Shown: in pieces, positions 15,673 through 23,824 of the stretch
Layout of the letters: every line of letters begins with the position of its first letter
How positions within the stretch are numbered: the stretch's first letter is position 1
From: Mucilaginibacter xinganensis
GTDB taxonomy: Bacteria > Bacteroidota > Bacteroidia > Sphingobacteriales > Sphingobacteriaceae
NCBI RefSeq assembly: GCF_002257585.1
Contig: NZ_CP022743.1
Coordinates: forward strand, 2,666,001-2,730,000
Direction of reading: 5' to 3'
DNA: 64,000 nt
Program-made: the position numbers and the translations under genes
Notes under the pieces: model-generated
What the model was told of the DNA's origin: nothing
Seen by the model: only the letters and a program-made list of their open reading frames with translations
Databases searched by the model: none

Positions 15673-16053
15673 TTATTTTAGGGTGTTAATGTCAATGGCT
15701 AATCCAGCTTCAATTAAGCCGAATATGTCAAAGTGATGCTTTAATAAAACCTTAAGCGAACAATAAGGGGTATCGTTTACGTGGAAAAACTTAACTCCAA
15801 TAAATCCATTGCATGAGTCCTTTATTTCATCATCTGCGGGATGATTGTATAAATCAGATATCGGTCTTAGTATTGGCTTAATATCGCACTCAAGCATCCA
15901 ATTATACAAGGCTCCTGAATTCCATTTAATCTCGCAATCTAAAAAAACGGACGACTCGCTTAATTGAATCATTTTCCCGGTTACGCCGGTTATGGTTTTA
16001 CACATCAAACCATAAGGCAAATAAGGTGCAAGGTGTTTAAGTTCTAAGTTCAT
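15673..16053 (-). CDS. Conserved Bacteroidota phage protein (LKHLAPYLPYGL type)
   Basis: A 126-residue protein starting MNLELKHLAPYLPYGLMCK. I know this opening from many hypothetical proteins of Bacteroidota phages and prophages, none with a known function. The leader ends CTTAAAAAAAT just before ATG, a motif shared with another gene of this cluster. Confidence 0.65.
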   Translation of the reverse strand: MNLELKHLAPYLPYGLMCKTITGVTGKMIQLSESSVFLDCEIKWNSGALYNWMLECDIKPILRPISDLYNHPADDEIKDSCNGFIGVKFFHVNDTPYCSLKVLLKHHFDIFGLIEAGLAIDINTLK

Positions 16054-16107
16054 GATTTTTTTAAGTTATGTTTTCCCCCCGGGTATTAACTGGGAAGAAC
16101 TTATTAA

Positions 16108-16308
16108 TTATTTTAACAGATATTTTTGTAAGGAATATGTGTAAGAATTCTTCTCTACACTTCCAAAAGCTTTGAAGTAATGGTATTCCAAGTCTGTGAA
16201 ACACTCGAAGCATTGCGCCTCAATTTCTTCATTTGACGGCATTTCCTTGTACGCAGCTAAAAAATACTTGTCATATTCAAGCTGGGAGAATAAAATCAGT
16301 ATTTCCAT
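16108..16308 (-). CDS. Small acidic hypothetical protein
   Basis: A 66-residue acidic protein (SNEEIEAQCFECFTDLEYHYF). No family recognised. Its start lies three bases after the end of the upstream gene on this strand, so the two are likely cotranslated. Confidence 0.5.
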   Translation of the reverse strand: MEILILFSQLEYDKYFLAAYKEMPSNEEIEAQCFECFTDLEYHYFKAFGSVEKNSYTYSLQKYLLK

Positions 16309-16311
16309 AGC

Positions 16312-16524
16312 CTAAATAATTTCGCCGGTATTTTTGTACTGAGTTAATTGCCTATCTGCAAAGTCTGATTCGCAGTGAAATTTAATGTCCTTAATATCAT
16401 CTGCATCTAAGGGCCCTATATCGTTTGCCTCTATCTTTTTAATAAAAACGTGGTTGCCATCACAATCGCCCTCAATTGCATAAGTGATTTCTAATTCTCC
16501 GTATTCAATATAATAAGTTTCCAT
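16312..16524 (-). CDS. Small acidic hypothetical protein
   Basis: A 70-residue very acidic beta-rich protein (DADDIKDIKF). No family recognised. Its leader ends with two TTAAAAA blocks before the ATG, similar to neighbouring leaders in this cluster. Confidence 0.5.
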   Translation of the reverse strand: METYYIEYGELEITYAIEGDCDGNHVFIKKIEANDIGPLDADDIKDIKFHCESDFADRQLTQYKNTGEII

Positions 16525-16568
16525 TTTTAAGGTTTTTTAAGCCCAGCCATTACAGCCGGTCGGTTTGA

Positions 16569-16772
16569 TTAAAGTTCTTCTATGTCTGTAATAGCTTCAA
16601 ATTCACCACAGCAAAATTCAGCGGTTCCGACATATTCGGTTCCGTTAGCATCGTACCCAGTGCATTTATAAAAGGCTGAATGATCACATCTGTCTAATAG
16701 TTCAACTTGAAGGTCATCAAAGTGAACCAGTATTTCAGTTCCGTTTTCGTTGGTGTAAGTTTCTGTTTGCAT
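16569..16772 (-). CDS. Small acidic hypothetical protein
   Basis: A 67-residue acidic protein beginning MQTETYTNENGTEILVHF. Three cysteines are present but do not form a recognised motif. It follows a terminator-like hairpin (16786-16808), so its expression may be lower than, or separate from, that of the upstream gene. Confidence 0.5.
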   Translation of the reverse strand: MQTETYTNENGTEILVHFDDLQVELLDRCDHSAFYKCTGYDANGTEYVGTAEFCCGEFEAITDIEEL

Positions 16773-16785
16773 TTTTTTAAGTTTT

Positions 16786-16808
16786 AAAAACCCGGCTTAT
16801 CACCGGGC
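16786..16808 (-). terminator. Intra-cluster terminator hairpin
   Basis: On the minus strand CCCGG and CCGGG (plus positions 16803-16807 and 16791-16795) form a stem with a seven-base loop, followed by TTTTT. It lies between the 177-residue gene and the 67-residue gene and may attenuate the downstream part of the cluster. Confidence 0.55.
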
Positions 16809-16820
16809 TAAGTTGATTAA

Positions 16821-17354
16821 TTAATTATTAGTTGCTTCAATTAGTTTTCCCAGTTCATAAGTGATTTTTATAAACTTATTTTCTACATGGTAAACACGTA
16901 GCCACATTAGGACTACGTATTCAATGTTTTCTGTAAACCATGTATCAAAGTCAAATGAGCCTGTCAGTTGAGTTATTTCTCCCCAGCTTACTACATCTTC
17001 ACAATATTCATTTAAGCCCATACCGGCAGCAAATTCACGTAAACGACCGTAAGATAAGGTTGTATCAAACCACTCATCATTTACTGTGTAAATAACAATA
17101 ACATCATTGCCTTTAATGTCTGCTGATTCGATTGAAATTTTTGGAGAAGTTTTACCCACTGTTTCAGCCTCTAAGCGATTATCAATTTCATTGGTTAATA
17201 CCTGGATTTTAGATTGAACATTATTGCGCATTGCAATGTAAGTATTCATCTTACGAATTGATGAAGTGTTTTTGCAAGCTGCATCAATACTGTCATACTT
17301 TGACCAAAGGATTTCTCTTTGTGATTCTAATTGAGAAGTGGTTAGAGTTTTCAT
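16821..17354 (-). CDS. Hypothetical protein, first gene of leftward cluster
   Basis: A 177-residue protein. Residues 1-65 are helical (MKTLTTSQLESQREILWSKY at the start); the rest is mixed alpha/beta. No family recognised. It lies directly downstream of a good promoter (17415-17446) and upstream of a hairpin terminator, so it may be the most strongly expressed gene of the leftward cluster in a lysogen; this is inference. Confidence 0.6.
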   Translation of the reverse strand: MKTLTTSQLESQREILWSKYDSIDAACKNTSSIRKMNTYIAMRNNVQSKIQVLTNEIDNRLEAETVGKTSPKISIESADIKGNDVIVIYTVNDEWFDTTLSYGRLREFAAGMGLNEYCEDVVSWGEITQLTGSFDFDTWFTENIEYVVLMWLRVYHVENKFIKITYELGKLIEATNN

Positions 17355-17414
17355 GTTTTTTTCGCAGAGTTTATTGAGCTGCGCCGCTCTTTTTATTTGT
17401 TTTGTTTAATGATG

Positions 17415-17446
17415 TAAATGTAGAATTAAAGTTTTACATACGCAAA
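17415..17446 (-). promoter_or_regulatory. Leftward Bacteroidota-type promoter
   Basis: On the minus strand TTTG (plus 17443-17446), a 20-bp spacer and TACATTTA (plus 17415-17422) closely fit TTTG-N20-TAnnTTTG. It drives the leftward cluster from the divergent control region. Confidence 0.65.
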
Positions 17447-17482
17447 TAAAAAGTAAAATAAATTTCAATTATTTTTTTAGTC

Positions 17483-17490
17483 TATTTTTG
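17483..17490 (+). promoter_or_regulatory. Rightward -7 box ahead of packaging genes
   Basis: TATTTTTG matches TAnnTTTG 25 bases upstream of the ATG at 17516. I see no exact TTTG at the -33 position, so the promoter may need an activator. With the divergent promoter at 17415-17446 it makes this the likely early/late control region. Confidence 0.45.
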
Positions 17491-17515
17491 TTGTAAAAAA
17501 CAGCACAGTTACAAC

Positions 17516-17791
17516 ATGGCAAGACATAAATTTGAGGCGGGTAAAAGTGGTAATCCAAAAGGCCGTCCGAGGGGTGCATCGAACAAAACAAATAAGCTAA
17601 TTAAGGAGGTTTTCGCGGATGCTTTTTATGAGTTACAAAATGACCCGAAAGTTAATCTTGTGAAATGGGCGAAAGATAACCCCGGCGACTTCTATAAATT
17701 AGGCATAAGGCTTGTACCTACCCAAATGACTATAGTTACAGATATTCCGCAGGTAATAATATTTAAATTGCCTGAGAATGGACGAGATTAG
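17516..17791 (+). CDS. Terminase small-subunit-like protein (DUF5681 motif)
   Basis: A 91-residue basic protein. FEAGKSGNPKGRPRGASNKT (residues 5-24) is the signature of DUF5681-type proteins, which commonly precede phage terminase large subunits. The segment would suit DNA binding. It overlaps terL by 14 bases. The small-terminase role is inferred from position and motif. Confidence 0.65.
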   Translation: MARHKFEAGKSGNPKGRPRGASNKTNKLIKEVFADAFYELQNDPKVNLVKWAKDNPGDFYKLGIRLVPTQMTIVTDIPQVIIFKLPENGRD

Positions 17792-19295
17792 TTATATAGA
17801 GCCGCAAGCCGGTTACCAAACTAAATTCCTTTCCTCAAAAGCTGATATAGTTATCGGTGGGGGAGCTGCAGGTGTTGGTAAAACATATACCTTACTTTTA
17901 GAGCCTTTAAGGCATAAAGATAATCCCGGCTTTGGCACGGTTGTGTTTAGGCGTACAAGTCCGCAGATCAAAGCAGAGGGCGCTCTATGGGATACATCCG
18001 TAGGGATATACAATAAAATAAAAGGAACGACACCGCGCGAAACATCTACCGAATGGTTTTTTAGCAGCGGGGCCAAATTAAAATTCGCACACCTGGAGCA
18101 TGAAAAAAACATTTATGATTGGCAGGGTTCGCAAATACCATTGATAGAGTTCGATGAGTTAACCCACTTCACAAAAAAGATGTTTTTTTACATGCTTACT
18201 CGTAACCGGTCCGTTTGCGGGGTTGATCCTTACGTCAGGGCAACTGTTAACCCGGATCCTGATAGTTGGGTAGCTGAATTTATAGGATGGTGGATTGACC
18301 CTATAACCGGATTCCCTATACCGGAAAGAAACGGGGTATTAAGGTATTTAGTGATCGACGGGGATAATTACATTTGGGGTGATACTAAAGACGAAGTAAT
18401 TGAAAAGGCATCATTTATTTTTGATGCTATCAGGGATAAAACCAAAGTCGATTTTAAAGAATTCGTTAAGTCAGTTACATTTATCAGCGGAGATATTTAC
18501 GAAAATAAAAAGCTGCTTGATGTTAATCCGGCTTATTTGGGTAACCTTTTATCACAGGATAAAGCTACCCAGGCTTCACTGTTGCATGGCAATTGGAACG
18601 TTGTTCTATCAGATAACGACATTTACGATTATTATAAGTTCTTAGGGCTTTTTAATAATTTGTATGAAGTAGATCGAACAGGAAAATTTATCACCGCTGA
18701 CATCGCCTTAAAGGGTTCTGATAAGTTTATAGTTGGTTACTGGGAGGGATATTGTTTGGAAGATATTTTGATAATGGATAAATCAGATGGCAAAGAGGTT
18801 ATTGATGCTATTTCCTTGTTTGCAAAATCCTACGAAGTTCAAAACACCGATATTACTTATGATAATGACGGTGTAGGTGGCTTTGTCGATGGTTTCATAG
18901 TTGGCGCAGTTCCATTCATCAATGGCGGTGCTGCAATATCTGTTCCTGATAATAAAATAGTTGAGGCCGGCAAAGAAGTGAAGCCGAATTATTACAATCT
19001 AAAAACGGAATGCTACTACATGAGCGGCGATAACGTTAACAAGGGAAAATACAGAATCAGCGACCGCGTTGCCAATAAAATGTACGATGATACCATGACA
19101 GTAAGGCAACGTTTTATGTTCGAAAGAAAGGCTATAAAGCGAGATAAAGCTGACATGGATGGCAAACTCCGCATCATCGACAAAAAGGAAATGAAGACCA
19201 AATTAAATGGCCAATCACCCGACATAATGGATATGTTCATGATGCGGGAAAGGTTCAATCTTAAAATTAATCGGGAAGTAGATTTCGGCTGGTAG
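17778..19295 (+). CDS. terL: Terminase large subunit (TerL)
   Basis: A 505-residue packaging motor. The N-terminal ATPase has Walker A GGGAAGVGKT (about residues 29-38), Walker B PLIEFDELTHF (about 116-126) and the motif III region ATVNPDP (about 155). The C-terminal RNase H-like nuclease is seen in ITADIALKGSDKF (first Asp, about residue 299) and DNDGVGGFVDG (about 360). Length and order are typical of TerL. It cuts concatemeric DNA and translocates it into the prohead through the portal. Confidence 0.93.
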   Translation: MDEISYIEPQAGYQTKFLSSKADIVIGGGAAGVGKTYTLLLEPLRHKDNPGFGTVVFRRTSPQIKAEGALWDTSVGIYNKIKGTTPRETSTEWFFSSGAKLKFAHLEHEKNIYDWQGSQIPLIEFDELTHFTKKMFFYMLTRNRSVCGVDPYVRATVNPDPDSWVAEFIGWWIDPITGFPIPERNGVLRYLVIDGDNYIWGDTKDEVIEKASFIFDAIRDKTKVDFKEFVKSVTFISGDIYENKKLLDVNPAYLGNLLSQDKATQASLLHGNWNVVLSDNDIYDYYKFLGLFNNLYEVDRTGKFITADIALKGSDKFIVGYWEGYCLEDILIMDKSDGKEVIDAISLFAKSYEVQNTDITYDNDGVGGFVDGFIVGAVPFINGGAAISVPDNKIVEAGKEVKPNYYNLKTECYYMSGDNVNKGKYRISDRVANKMYDDTMTVRQRFMFERKAIKRDKADMDGKLRIIDKKEMKTKLNGQSPDIMDMFMMRERFNLKINREVDFGW

Positions 19296-19619
19296 CTATT
19301 TTATAAATTGTTCTCCGTTTCTGAAATACCCATTGAATAGTATAAAGTTTTTTGAACGGTAATATTTAATCCATTTCCTTTCTGAACGCTTTAGATCATC
19401 GGTATGGGTTATTTCCTCTATTGGGATAATTATAGGCACTAATCCATTGATACGCAAACACTTTACCCACTTAGCTAAAGATGAATCGCTGTAAGCCTTT
19501 AAATGATTGTAAAAACGAATCTTAGCATCTTTAGTTGCACCGACGTAAACAACCTCATTAGAGATAGGGCAGCTTATAGAATAAATACACTTTATTTGTT
19601 CAACTCTTTTCATGATCAC
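19296..19619 (-). CDS. GIY-YIG endonuclease (free-standing)
   Basis: A 107-residue single-domain nuclease. IYSISCPISNEVVYVGATKD (residues 11-30) is a GIY-YIG core (YSI ... VYVG) followed by the conserved Arg in AKIRFYNHL, and LKRSERKWIKYYR contains the catalytic Glu. It is antisense and starts right at the terL stop, the typical position of a phage homing endonuclease. Its start overlaps the end of the 112-residue gene by 20 bases. Confidence 0.75.
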   Translation of the reverse strand: MIMKRVEQIKCIYSISCPISNEVVYVGATKDAKIRFYNHLKAYSDSSLAKWVKCLRINGLVPIIIPIEEITHTDDLKRSERKWIKYYRSKNFILFNGYFRNGEQFIK

Positions 19620-19938
19620 CTTTCATTGCATCTTGCATTTCTTTAAGAAGATTACGTTTTGGAACTTCTTTTTTTATAGGAGACTTCACAGCAGTTTTAT
19701 TTACAACCTTAACGCTTTGTTGATGATTTATATTAGGTGCATCCTGCAATAATTGCAGTCCCAGTTCATTAATCACCCTTTCAGCATTATTATTGTCTGT
19801 GTCAGTCCACGGCCTTCCCCCGTCATTTAGCTTAGTGCTTAAATAAGACTTAGCATATTTATTCCCCGGCCACATCCTTTCAGCTATGTAAGAAAGGTTA
19901 ATAGCCGACTGTTTCAATAAGTACTCTTTATAATCCAT
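19600..19938 (-). CDS. Hypothetical protein upstream of GIY-YIG gene
   Basis: A 112-residue basic protein. The first 60 residues (QSAINLSYIAERMWPGNKYAKSYLSTKLN) resemble a helix-turn-helix-like DNA-binding segment, followed by a disordered lysine-rich tail. It may control or assist the nuclease, but no family is recognised. Its -7 box lies only four bases upstream of the ATG. Confidence 0.55.
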   Translation of the reverse strand: MDYKEYLLKQSAINLSYIAERMWPGNKYAKSYLSTKLNDGGRPWTDTDNNNAERVINELGLQLLQDAPNINHQQSVKVVNKTAVKSPIKKEVPKRNLLKEMQDAMKGDHEKS

Positions 19939-19942
19939 GCCA

Positions 19943-19950
19943 CAAATGTA
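19943..19950 (-). promoter_or_regulatory. -7 box, probably leaderless transcript
   Basis: TACATTTG on the minus strand ends four bases before the ATG at 19938. Transcription starting the usual few bases downstream would give an mRNA with almost no leader. Confidence 0.5.
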
Positions 19951-19983
19951 ATAAATTATGTAGAAAAAAAATAGTACATTTTA

Positions 19984-20015
19984 TTTGGTGGTGTAGAATT
20001 ATAGTTTTACATTTG
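19984..20015 (+). promoter_or_regulatory. Consensus Bacteroidota promoter
   Basis: TTTG (19984-19987), a 20-bp spacer and TACATTTG (20008-20015) match the consensus exactly. It faces a divergent promoter and drives the small-gene group starting at 20040. Confidence 0.75.
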
Positions 20016-20039
20016 AATTGTCAAAACAATAATAATATC

Positions 20040-20342
20040 ATGAAAAAGAGATTATTCAACATCGCATGGGCTGTTAGAAAACAGTTCAACACATTTTCAG
20101 AAGCTTTAAAGCATTCCTGGAAAGTGGTTAAGCTTCAATGGGCGCTATGTATCGAGGCTGTAGTTAACTTCAAATACAAAAAGGTTGACGGTTCAATACG
20201 TGAAGCAAAGGGGAGTAATGAATCATTAAACTACACACCCAGCGAAAAGCCAAAAAATACTAACTTTGGAGTATTGGTTTACTTTGATTTGGAAGCTTGC
20301 GGGTTCCGTAGCTGTAAAATTGAAAACCTTATTTTTAACTAA
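20040..20342 (+). CDS. Hypothetical phage protein
   Basis: A 100-residue basic protein starting MKKRLFNIAWAVRKQFNTF. The N-terminal half is helical and amphipathic, with several Trp residues (AWAVRKQF, HSWKVVKLQW). No family recognised. ATG 20040 was chosen over TTG 20013 because the latter lies inside the -7 box. First gene behind the consensus promoter. Confidence 0.55.
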   Translation: MKKRLFNIAWAVRKQFNTFSEALKHSWKVVKLQWALCIEAVVNFKYKKVDGSIREAKGSNESLNYTPSEKPKNTNFGVLVYFDLEACGFRSCKIENLIFN

Positions 20343-20348
20343 CCACCT

Positions 20349-20561
20349 ATGGACAAATTTACAAGAGGCCAATATTTAGTTTTCAGAGGCGAAACAGGCG
20401 CAAGGTGGAACAATGGCAGTGTTTATATTTACTTAGGCAATGGTGTAATTACCGATAAAAACGGTGATATTAAAAAACCAACATGGCCTAATTTTATTGA
20501 GGATAATTTTACCGTATATCAACCCGTAACGTATTGTACTGATTTTTTACAAAATTGCTAA
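20349..20561 (+). CDS. Small beta-rich hypothetical protein
   Basis: A 70-residue protein (GQYLVFRGETGARWNNGSVY) with predicted short beta strands. No family recognised. It sits six bases after the preceding gene and is probably cotranscribed. Confidence 0.5.
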   Translation: MDKFTRGQYLVFRGETGARWNNGSVYIYLGNGVITDKNGDIKKPTWPNFIEDNFTVYQPVTYCTDFLQNC

Positions 20562-20571
20562 AACAACATCT

Positions 20572-20793
20572 ATGAAATCAACATCATTCAACTTAGGCGA
20601 TTGTATTATCGATGGTAAGAAAGCCACGGATGTAACCGTTACTATAACCCACCAATTTGAGATAGGCAATAAGGTTACCGCTATTTCATCTAAAATTAAG
20701 TGTACGGGATTCATTACTAAAATAGATGATGATTCTATTTGGTTAAATGAAATACGTTTCCCGCGTGACATTTGTAGTTTCTTACCGGCTTAA
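20572..20793 (+). CDS. Small beta-rich hypothetical protein
   Basis: A 73-residue protein. IGNKVTAISSKIKCTGFITKIDDDSIWLNEIRF resembles a small SH3-like or DUF-type barrel, but I cannot name a family. Its end overlaps the end of the antisense gene at 20790 by four bases. Confidence 0.5.
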   Translation: MKSTSFNLGDCIIDGKKATDVTVTITHQFEIGNKVTAISSKIKCTGFITKIDDDSIWLNEIRFPRDICSFLPA

Positions 20794-21035
20794 GCCAATT
20801 CAGCAATTAACCTGCTTTTAAATTGGCTTAGATTATCCAGCCTTTTATCAACTAATTCTATTGAGTATTTAAGCAGTACATTCTTTGCATACCCGGCGTT
20901 CATTTTCTTTGAGCATACGATAAAAAACGTTTTACCATTATCCCAAACTTTGCAGGTATTAAGCCAGCTGCGCTTTTCAACTGTATAGGAACGGCCATCA
21001 ATTTCAAATTCAATTTCTTTGATAGTTTCTTTCAT
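20790..21035 (-). CDS. Hypothetical protein of antisense trio
   Basis: An 81-residue basic protein. ATG 21035 is preferred to 21110 because it gives a short overlap (26 bases) with the upstream gene instead of a 101-base one. Sequence (EIEFEIDGRSYTVEKRSW) is beta-rich, then helical. No family recognised. Confidence 0.45.
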   Translation of the reverse strand: MKETIKEIEFEIDGRSYTVEKRSWLNTCKVWDNGKTFFIVCSKKMNAGYAKNVLLKYSIELVDKRLDNLSQFKSRLIAELA

Positions 21036-21201
21036 TATTTTCAATGTCAAATCGTAGCATAATACCGACTTGCCATTTACCGTTTTTAATGAAAGTAACC
21101 TGGTTCTCATGACCGAATTTTTGAGTTGCTTTATACAAAGATATTTCTTTTAATTGATAACATTTTTCGAGCCAATTTTCAATTAAGTATAATCCGGGCA
21201 T
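21010..21201 (-). CDS. Hypothetical protein of antisense trio
   Basis: A 63-residue ORF (MPGLYLIENWLEKCYQLKEI at its start) that overlaps genes on both sides in different frames. Mutual overlap of three leftward ORFs is plausible for a compact operon. No family recognised. Confidence 0.4.
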   Translation of the reverse strand: MPGLYLIENWLEKCYQLKEISLYKATQKFGHENQVTFIKNGKWQVGIMLRFDIENNERNYQRN

Positions 21202-21389
21202 TCATCCAATAACCGCAGTGCAGTTACATGAACTAAACCAGCAAATAAAGGGCAACATTCAAGTAATGTTCGTTCATGCGTTTCTACATAATGTTTAAGG
21301 GCTAACTTCATATCATGTCGGTTAATACCTGAATAAATTCTTTCCGTGTTGTAAAGCCAGCGTAAGGCTTCATAATGCAATGATTCCAT
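21183..21389 (-). CDS. Hypothetical helical protein of antisense trio
   Basis: A 68-residue helical protein (HYEALRWLYNTERIYSGINR) with no recognised family. It is first in the leftward trio between the small-gene group and the portal gene. The 86-bp gap to the portal start must hold the divergent promoters, but no clear TAnnTTTG box was found on this strand. Confidence 0.45.
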   Translation of the reverse strand: MESLHYEALRWLYNTERIYSGINRHDMKLALKHYVETHERTLLECCPLFAGLVHVTALRLLDECPDYT

Positions 21390-21475
21390 ACTTATATTAA
21401 TGCTTTTAGGTTACACTTTTTTATTGTCAATAAATAGTAACTTTAAGCCGATAAAAAAACATTAATTTTTCTGCA

Positions 21476-22894
21476 ATGGATTTAATCGGTTCCCTTTTCA
21501 ATAACGCCATCTCAAAGCGCGTAAGTCAGCAGATAGCAGTTAGTCAATCTTCAGCATTTAGTAATGCACTTTCATATATTAATCTTGGCTTAAATTCAGC
21601 GTTACCAAGCATTAACCCAGATGCGGCTAATTACTATGAGATATACAAAACAATCGGTGCCGTTTATGAGGTTACAGACATCATTACAAAAAAGGTTCTG
21701 AATTGTCCAATAGTAAAGTATAAGATTAAAGACAAAAAGAAGCTACTAAAAGCAAAGGCATTATTCAAGTCGGATCCTGTTCAATCCTACATTATGAAAA
21801 TGCAGGCCATTGAAGAAGTTGACGTGCCTGATTTAGATAAGATGCTTTCAACTGGTATGGCTAATCCTTATCAAACAGGAACTCAGTTTTTATGGTCAAC
21901 CGTATTAACATACCTGCTTAACGGTAATGCTTATGTTAACCCAGTTAAAGTATCAAGCGGCCAAGTAAAAGAAATGTATTGCTTCCCTAACATGAACATA
22001 GCAGTTGACAGGGAAGACATGATGGACCCGATAAGAGGTTATATACTTTTAGGTTCAATGTTTGACGTGCAATCGGAAATAGCCCGGTATGAAAAAGATG
22101 AAATTTGCCACATCAAAACAGGCACAGCTGCACCTTTTGACAGAACAATGATGTATTTGTATGGGGTATCAGCCTTACGCGCTTATTTGGAATCAATGCG
22201 ATCAATTAAAGAGGGTAAAACACAAGCAAGCAAGCAAGCAAGAAACGGTGGCGCTTTCGGTGTGCTATCACCTAAGAATAAAGAAGATCAATTCTCTACA
22301 GATCAAAAGCTGGCATTAAAAGAGAAGATGGTCGAAGCCCGTAAAAGCAATGATGAATTAGCCCGTCTATTCCCGTCTTCAATAAGTTTGGACTTTACAC
22401 AAATTGGAATGTCTATGGCTGATTTGCAGTTGTTGGAATTAGTTCAAGCAAGCGAAGAAGATATTTACCGCGCTTTCCATTGGCCTCTGCAATTCCATAA
22501 CCAAAAAGCCAGCACAAGCAACAACCAGGCTACAGCAGTTAAGCAGGGTATATATGACGGTGTAGCACCTATCTGTGATATAATGAGCGAAGCATTTACA
22601 ATTATGCTTTCCCCTGGATACGGATTTGATTATTTGGAATTTGATTATACCCAATTACCTGAGATGGCCGTTAACATGAAAGATGTTGCTGCTTATCTTT
22701 CAGCACTGCCGGCCGGGGTATTAACTCCAAATGAAATGAGGGTAGTGTTAAAGTACGGGGAAAGTTCTGAAGCTTATATGAATGAGCATTACATTGCAAG
22801 TAATATGACCACAATGAAAAGGGTTTTTGATGGAACTAATACATCACCTGCCCCGGCTGCAGCCTCAACTACTGACCCCGTAGCAGGTGCGTAA
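21476..22894 (+). CDS. Phage portal protein (HK97-like)
   Basis: A 472-residue dodecameric portal at the head vertex. The segment YYEIYKTIGAVYEVTDIITKKV, then LLNGNAYV (about residue 145) and the C-terminal FHWPLQFHNQKASTSNNQATAVKQGIYDGVAPICDIM region match HK97-family portals (the N..A....Y..T..P stem). It follows terL as expected, but antisense islands separate the two by 2.2 kb. Its last 26 bases overlap the tail end of the convergent glycosyltransferase gene. Confidence 0.9.
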   Translation: MDLIGSLFNNAISKRVSQQIAVSQSSAFSNALSYINLGLNSALPSINPDAANYYEIYKTIGAVYEVTDIITKKVLNCPIVKYKIKDKKKLLKAKALFKSDPVQSYIMKMQAIEEVDVPDLDKMLSTGMANPYQTGTQFLWSTVLTYLLNGNAYVNPVKVSSGQVKEMYCFPNMNIAVDREDMMDPIRGYILLGSMFDVQSEIARYEKDEICHIKTGTAAPFDRTMMYLYGVSALRAYLESMRSIKEGKTQASKQARNGGAFGVLSPKNKEDQFSTDQKLALKEKMVEARKSNDELARLFPSSISLDFTQIGMSMADLQLLELVQASEEDIYRAFHWPLQFHNQKASTSNNQATAVKQGIYDGVAPICDIMSEAFTIMLSPGYGFDYLEFDYTQLPEMAVNMKDVAAYLSALPAGVLTPNEMRVVLKYGESSEAYMNEHYIASNMTTMKRVFDGTNTSPAPAAASTTDPVAGA

Positions 22895-23423
22895 TATCTT
22901 GTTTTGGATTGTCTGACATTAGTCTGTAGGCATGAAATACGTAGATGCCTGTCATTATACCCAACTTCATTTTTGAACGTCTTGCAGCGGCTGAAAATAA
23001 GCTGTCAAACTGCAATGAGTTTTCATGAAATCCTCCTAACTTATTCCAAGTTGATACTTTAAAGCATAGACAGAAAGCCGCAAGTATATCGTTAATCTCA
23101 AATACATTTCCGTAATTAGCTTCATGCATCGCGTTAGCGCACTTTATATGGTCCCTTATATCGGTAACACAGAACATGCCAGGCACGAGCTGGTGTGAAA
23201 TGGCCAGCCTATTGGTAGCCACTCCCAAAATATGAAAGTCAGTTGTTTCAAGTATTTCTTCTAACTGCTTTTTACTATCAGGACGTAGGAATAAAACATC
23301 ATGATCGAGTAGGCAAATGAAATCATCAGGATCCGTGTTTAATTGCTTTATTGCTGAATTAATACTCCCCCCAATATTAGGAGGAGTATTTTTATCATAA
23401 GGTTGTATGTAATGAACAGCCAT
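22869..23423 (-). CDS. GT-A-fold glycosyltransferase
   Basis: A 184-residue GT2-like protein. FICLLDHDVLFLRPDS (about residues 34-49) contains the DxD metal/sugar-nucleotide motif, and TWNKLGGFHEN (about 129) is the acceptor-side W..LGGF.E pattern of family 2. It is shorter than most GT2 enzymes and lacks the usual N-terminal VSI-type strand, so it may be a minimal enzyme. It is the last gene of the antisense cassette and overlaps the 3' end of the portal gene. Confidence 0.65.
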   Translation of the reverse strand: MAVHYIQPYDKNTPPNIGGSINSAIKQLNTDPDDFICLLDHDVLFLRPDSKKQLEEILETTDFHILGVATNRLAISHQLVPGMFCVTDIRDHIKCANAMHEANYGNVFEINDILAAFCLCFKVSTWNKLGGFHENSLQFDSLFSAAARRSKMKLGIMTGIYVFHAYRLMSDNPKQDITHLLRGQ

Positions 23424-23686
23424 TATAAACCTGAAGCTATAATGTTTGTTCCCTCAGCGTGTGCCTTGACATCTACAGAATATATTTCAAGTTCTTTTTG
23501 CATGTTTTCATTAGCTAAAATTCGGGCATCTGCTAACTTCTTTTGTAGGTATTTAAAAGGTTCTACCTGATCTTTATGGCTTAATCCTGAAAGTACATTG
23601 AATGCTGATTCAGCCATTTCTATATGATAAGGCATTTCTTGTTGTTTTTCAGCGACAATAGTCGAATTGTTTGTTTGTGGATACAT
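23423..23686 (-). CDS. Hypothetical helical protein in glycosylation cassette
   Basis: An 87-residue helical protein (SAFNVLSGLSHKDQVEPFKYLQKKLADARI). Its TAA overlaps the ATG of the terminal glycosyltransferase gene (TAATG at 23423), implying coupling. No family recognised; its role in the cassette is unknown. Confidence 0.5.
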   Translation of the reverse strand: MYPQTNNSTIVAEKQQEMPYHIEMAESAFNVLSGLSHKDQVEPFKYLQKKLADARILANENMQKELEIYSVDVKAHAEGTNIIASGL

Positions 23687-23740
23687 GATTTGTTTTTTAT
23701 TTAGTGAATATTAAATTTTAATTGCGTTAGATGTAGTGAA

Positions 23741-23824
23741 TCATTTAAAAGGATGCTTATTCATGAAGTGAGCTATTATTGATGCAATAACCATAAATAT
23801 TAATAATAACAATAATGGGTTCAT
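23741..23824 (-). CDS. 27-residue single-TM micropeptide
   Basis: MNPLLLLLIFMVIASIIAHF, then MNKHPFK. One hydrophobic helix with a basic tail. Its ATG overlaps the stop of the FkbM gene (ATGA at 23821-23824), as other genes in this operon do. It could be a membrane micropeptide or chance; the overlap supports translation. Confidence 0.4.
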   Translation of the reverse strand: MNPLLLLLIFMVIASIIAHFMNKHPFK

